The notes under the pieces were generated by a model. That model searched no databases, was not told the origin of the DNA, and worked only from the letters and a program-made list of their open reading frames with translations. DNA of 36,249 nucleotides, taken from IMG/VR virus record IMGVR_UViG_3300043410_001642, positions 105,120-141,368 of that record, one strand, 5' to 3'. A program made the translations under genes and the position numbers. Below, piece by piece: positions 34,975 to 36,249 of this stretch (its first letter is position 1; each line of letters begins with the position of its first letter). The stretch is from a virus.

Positions 34975-35100
34975 ATGAAAAGAATTTGGAATTGGATAAA
35001 AGGATTATTTAAGAAAGATGAAATCTTCACATTCATTGTCACCAATAAAGAAGGTGTAGATGAATTGTGGATATATAAAAACGGAAAGCGAGTAAAGTAA
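34975..35100 (+). CDS. Small basic protein, 41 aa
   Basis: ATG 34975 (aagttATG) to TAA 35098-35100. Amphipathic start KRIWNWIKGLFKKDE, then two beta strands (IFTFIVTNKEG, DELWIYKNGKRVK). The amphipathic helix could bind membrane. Supported by tight packing; not recognised. Confidence 0.5.
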   Translation: MKRIWNWIKGLFKKDEIFTFIVTNKEGVDELWIYKNGKRVK

Positions 35101-35103
35101 GTT

Positions 35104-35361
35104 ATGCAAAAATTCAAAGTGATTCAATCGGAAAAATGGATTGAATTTTTAGAAGGTTTCGGAGTTGCAATGCGAATATTCTCATTTGGGATGTTGGCAA
35201 TAATGGGCAAAGATACTCCACTATTAACTATGTGGGTAATCAATTCAGTGGATGCGATTATCTTAACATGGTGTGCATGGGAAAGACATAACCGACCATA
35301 TATGATGTTAAACTTCTTTTGGTTGGTAGTAGGTGTAGTTGGAATATTTAATAGTTTATGA
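35104..35361 (+). CDS. Membrane protein with two to three helices
   Basis: An 85-aa protein: hydrophobic stretches at about 18-33 (GFGVAMRIFSFGMLAI), 41-58 (LTMWVINSVDAIILTWC) and 68-84 (MLNFFWLVVGVVGIFNS), linked by short polar loops. Inner-membrane protein of unknown role. The start follows gtaagtt. Confidence 0.6.
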   Translation: MQKFKVIQSEKWIEFLEGFGVAMRIFSFGMLAIMGKDTPLLTMWVINSVDAIILTWCAWERHNRPYMMLNFFWLVVGVVGIFNSL

Positions 35362-35543
35362 TGTTAAATAAAGAATTGGTTAAATACAATGATGAACTCT
35401 ATTGGGTTTATCGTAAAGTGAAAGTAGAACAGGTTGCAGATGCTACCGCACTAAAAGAATTTTGGATGTGTGATGTGGCGTTACGACAAAGTGAAATCAT
35501 ATTATTTTGCAGACACATACCAAACGCGGAAATTGTAGAATGA
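35358..35543 (+). CDS. Hypothetical protein, 61 aa
   Basis: Starts by ATGA overlap with the membrane protein. Alpha/beta product (LVKYNDELYWVYRKVKVEQVADATALKEFW, then IILFCRHIP). Stop overlaps the next ATG. Not recognised. Confidence 0.55.
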   Translation: MMLNKELVKYNDELYWVYRKVKVEQVADATALKEFWMCDVALRQSEIILFCRHIPNAEIVE

Positions 35544-35692
35544 GATTTATACAATTAGTAATAATTTATTTGATGTATATGTTATTAACAATCACTTTGT
35601 TACTCGCATACATATTAGGTATATCGGTATATTTTGTAATTTGGCTTTTCGCTAAAAAACTTTTGATTAGAAAAAAATTATTAAAAAAATAA
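35540..35692 (+). CDS. 50-aa membrane microprotein
   Basis: Start at 35540 by ATGA overlap. Very hydrophobic N-terminal 38 residues (IQLVIIYLMYMLLTITLLLAYILGISVYFVIW, written here only in part: LVIIYLMYMLL), giving one long or two short helices, and a Lys-rich tail (KKLLIRKKLLKK). Inner membrane with the basic tail cytoplasmic is expected. Confidence 0.55.
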   Translation: MRFIQLVIIYLMYMLLTITLLLAYILGISVYFVIWLFAKKLLIRKKLLKK

Positions 35693-35695
35693 AAT

Positions 35696-36037
35696 ATGTG
35701 TTGTAATAACAAAAGAGTAAAGGATGTGGGAACTATTCTTACCGCAAAACATTATGGAACAAAAATATCAGTTGAGTTTGATCATGATGATACTGATTTG
35801 GATGAAGTAATGGAAGGAGTGCAAACTTTAATAATTGGAATGGGGTTTCATAAAGATTCTCTTACCGAATGGATAATGAATAAGGCTTCTACAATTCAAG
35901 ATGAGAGAATTGAGAATGGTGAATTAATGTTTTCAATTGAGGATTTAGATGAGGCAATTGCTGAACATAATTCTATTGAAGAGTTAGATGAAGATGAATT
36001 TGATGATTACGGAATGAGAACACACAACCATGATTAA
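35696..36037 (+). CDS. Hypothetical acidic protein, 113 aa
   Basis: Begins MCCNNKR; acidic beta strand region (VEFDHDDTDLDEV), a helical middle (QTLIIGMGFHKDSLTEWIMNKA) and an acidic C-terminus (SIEELDEDEFDDYG) ending THNHD. Overlaps the start of the methyltransferase gene by 8 nt. Not recognised. Confidence 0.55.
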   Translation: MCCNNKRVKDVGTILTAKHYGTKISVEFDHDDTDLDEVMEGVQTLIIGMGFHKDSLTEWIMNKASTIQDERIENGELMFSIEDLDEAIAEHNSIEELDEDEFDDYGMRTHNHD

Positions 36038-36249
36038 ACCTTTCTCAATATTAGATAGTAGAACAAAAGAATGGCAAGATAGAAAGAGATGGTGGATTAA
36101 TACCTACAAAATACAATCAGAGTTAGGTAGAGAGAACACAATATCTAAATCTCGCTTTTGGGATACTGAAGAAAATACCGTCTCCATTTTTGATGCAACT
36201 CTTACTGAAAAAATGTATGAGTGGTTTTGTATCAAAGGGGGTAAAGTAT
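36030..36249 (+). CDS. DNA methyltransferase, N-terminal fragment
   Basis: Frame open to the window edge, 73 residues. IKPFSILDSRTKEWQDRKR, ELGRENT, VSIFDATLTEKMYEWFC and KGGKV match the conserved N-terminal block of phage DNA-modification methylases, in which ...FxxxGGxVLDPFAGG follows. The catalytic DPPY region is beyond the window. Start chosen at ATG 36030, since the family usually opens at this point. It would modify phage DNA against restriction. Confidence 0.78.
   Translation, partial: MIKPFSILDSRTKEWQDRKRWWINTYKIQSELGRENTISKSRFWDTEENTVSIFDATLTEKMYEWFCIKGGKV

Overview
The window looks like part of a large tailed-phage genome (Caudoviricetes) infecting a Bacteroidota host. It is AT-rich and almost gap-free. 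Most of its roughly 90 genes are small, and starts often overlap the preceding stop (ATGA). No integrase, ribosomal or core-metabolic gene was found. The host is inferred from promoters of the Bacteroidota primary-sigma type (TTTG, exactly 20 nt, TAnnTTTG), from the lack of Shine-Dalgarno sequences (many starts read gttATG or tatATG), and from a Bacteroidota-style ClpS and class-II tRNA-Ser.

Layout. 1-5.6 kb: an AEP-primase-like protein, then an RNA-repair-like set (HAD phosphatase of the Swiss-Army-Knife type, calcineurin-like phosphoesterase, P-loop polynucleotide-kinase-like protein, Rnl5/DRB0094-type RNA ligase) mixed with unknowns. 5.6-8.5 kb: a promoter-terminator-bounded operon encoding a PRPP-synthetase-like protein, a NAMPT-like protein and a nucleoside-deoxyribosyltransferase-like protein. 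Its first two genes match the layout of the NARP1 NAD+ reconstitution pathway used by phages against NAD-depleting defences. 9.4-10.5 kb: tRNA-Ser(UGA), an oversized class-II tRNA-like RNA of about 170 nt, and adenine phosphoribosyltransferase. 11.1-15.5 kb: groES-groEL, a UV-damage endonuclease, a sulfotransferase-like protein and ClpS. 15.5-21 kb: small proteins (zinc-binding, WYL_2/DUF2693-like, FeoA-like) and a second sulfotransferase-like gene.

21.0-26.5 kb is a regulatory hub: a 416-nt non-coding stretch, three leftward genes, a divergent control region with a DnaA-box-like nonamer, and a set of near-identical promoters. It also holds two paralogous transcription units that appear to encode G-rich small RNAs rather than protein. 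27.0-30.8 kb is a tandem array of eleven diverged paralogs of about 100 aa, with a probable twelfth member fused to a proline-rich N-terminus at 33.0 kb. 30.8-36.2 kb carries a lipoprotein, an AAA+ ATPase, membrane microproteins and the start of a DNA methyltransferase running off the end.

Functionally the window is an accessory and host-takeover segment rather than a structural one: nucleotide and NAD metabolism, RNA repair, proteostasis, DNA repair and modification, and many likely anti-host small proteins. Many of these small genes resemble nothing I recognise. All assignments come from reading the sequence; no database search was run.
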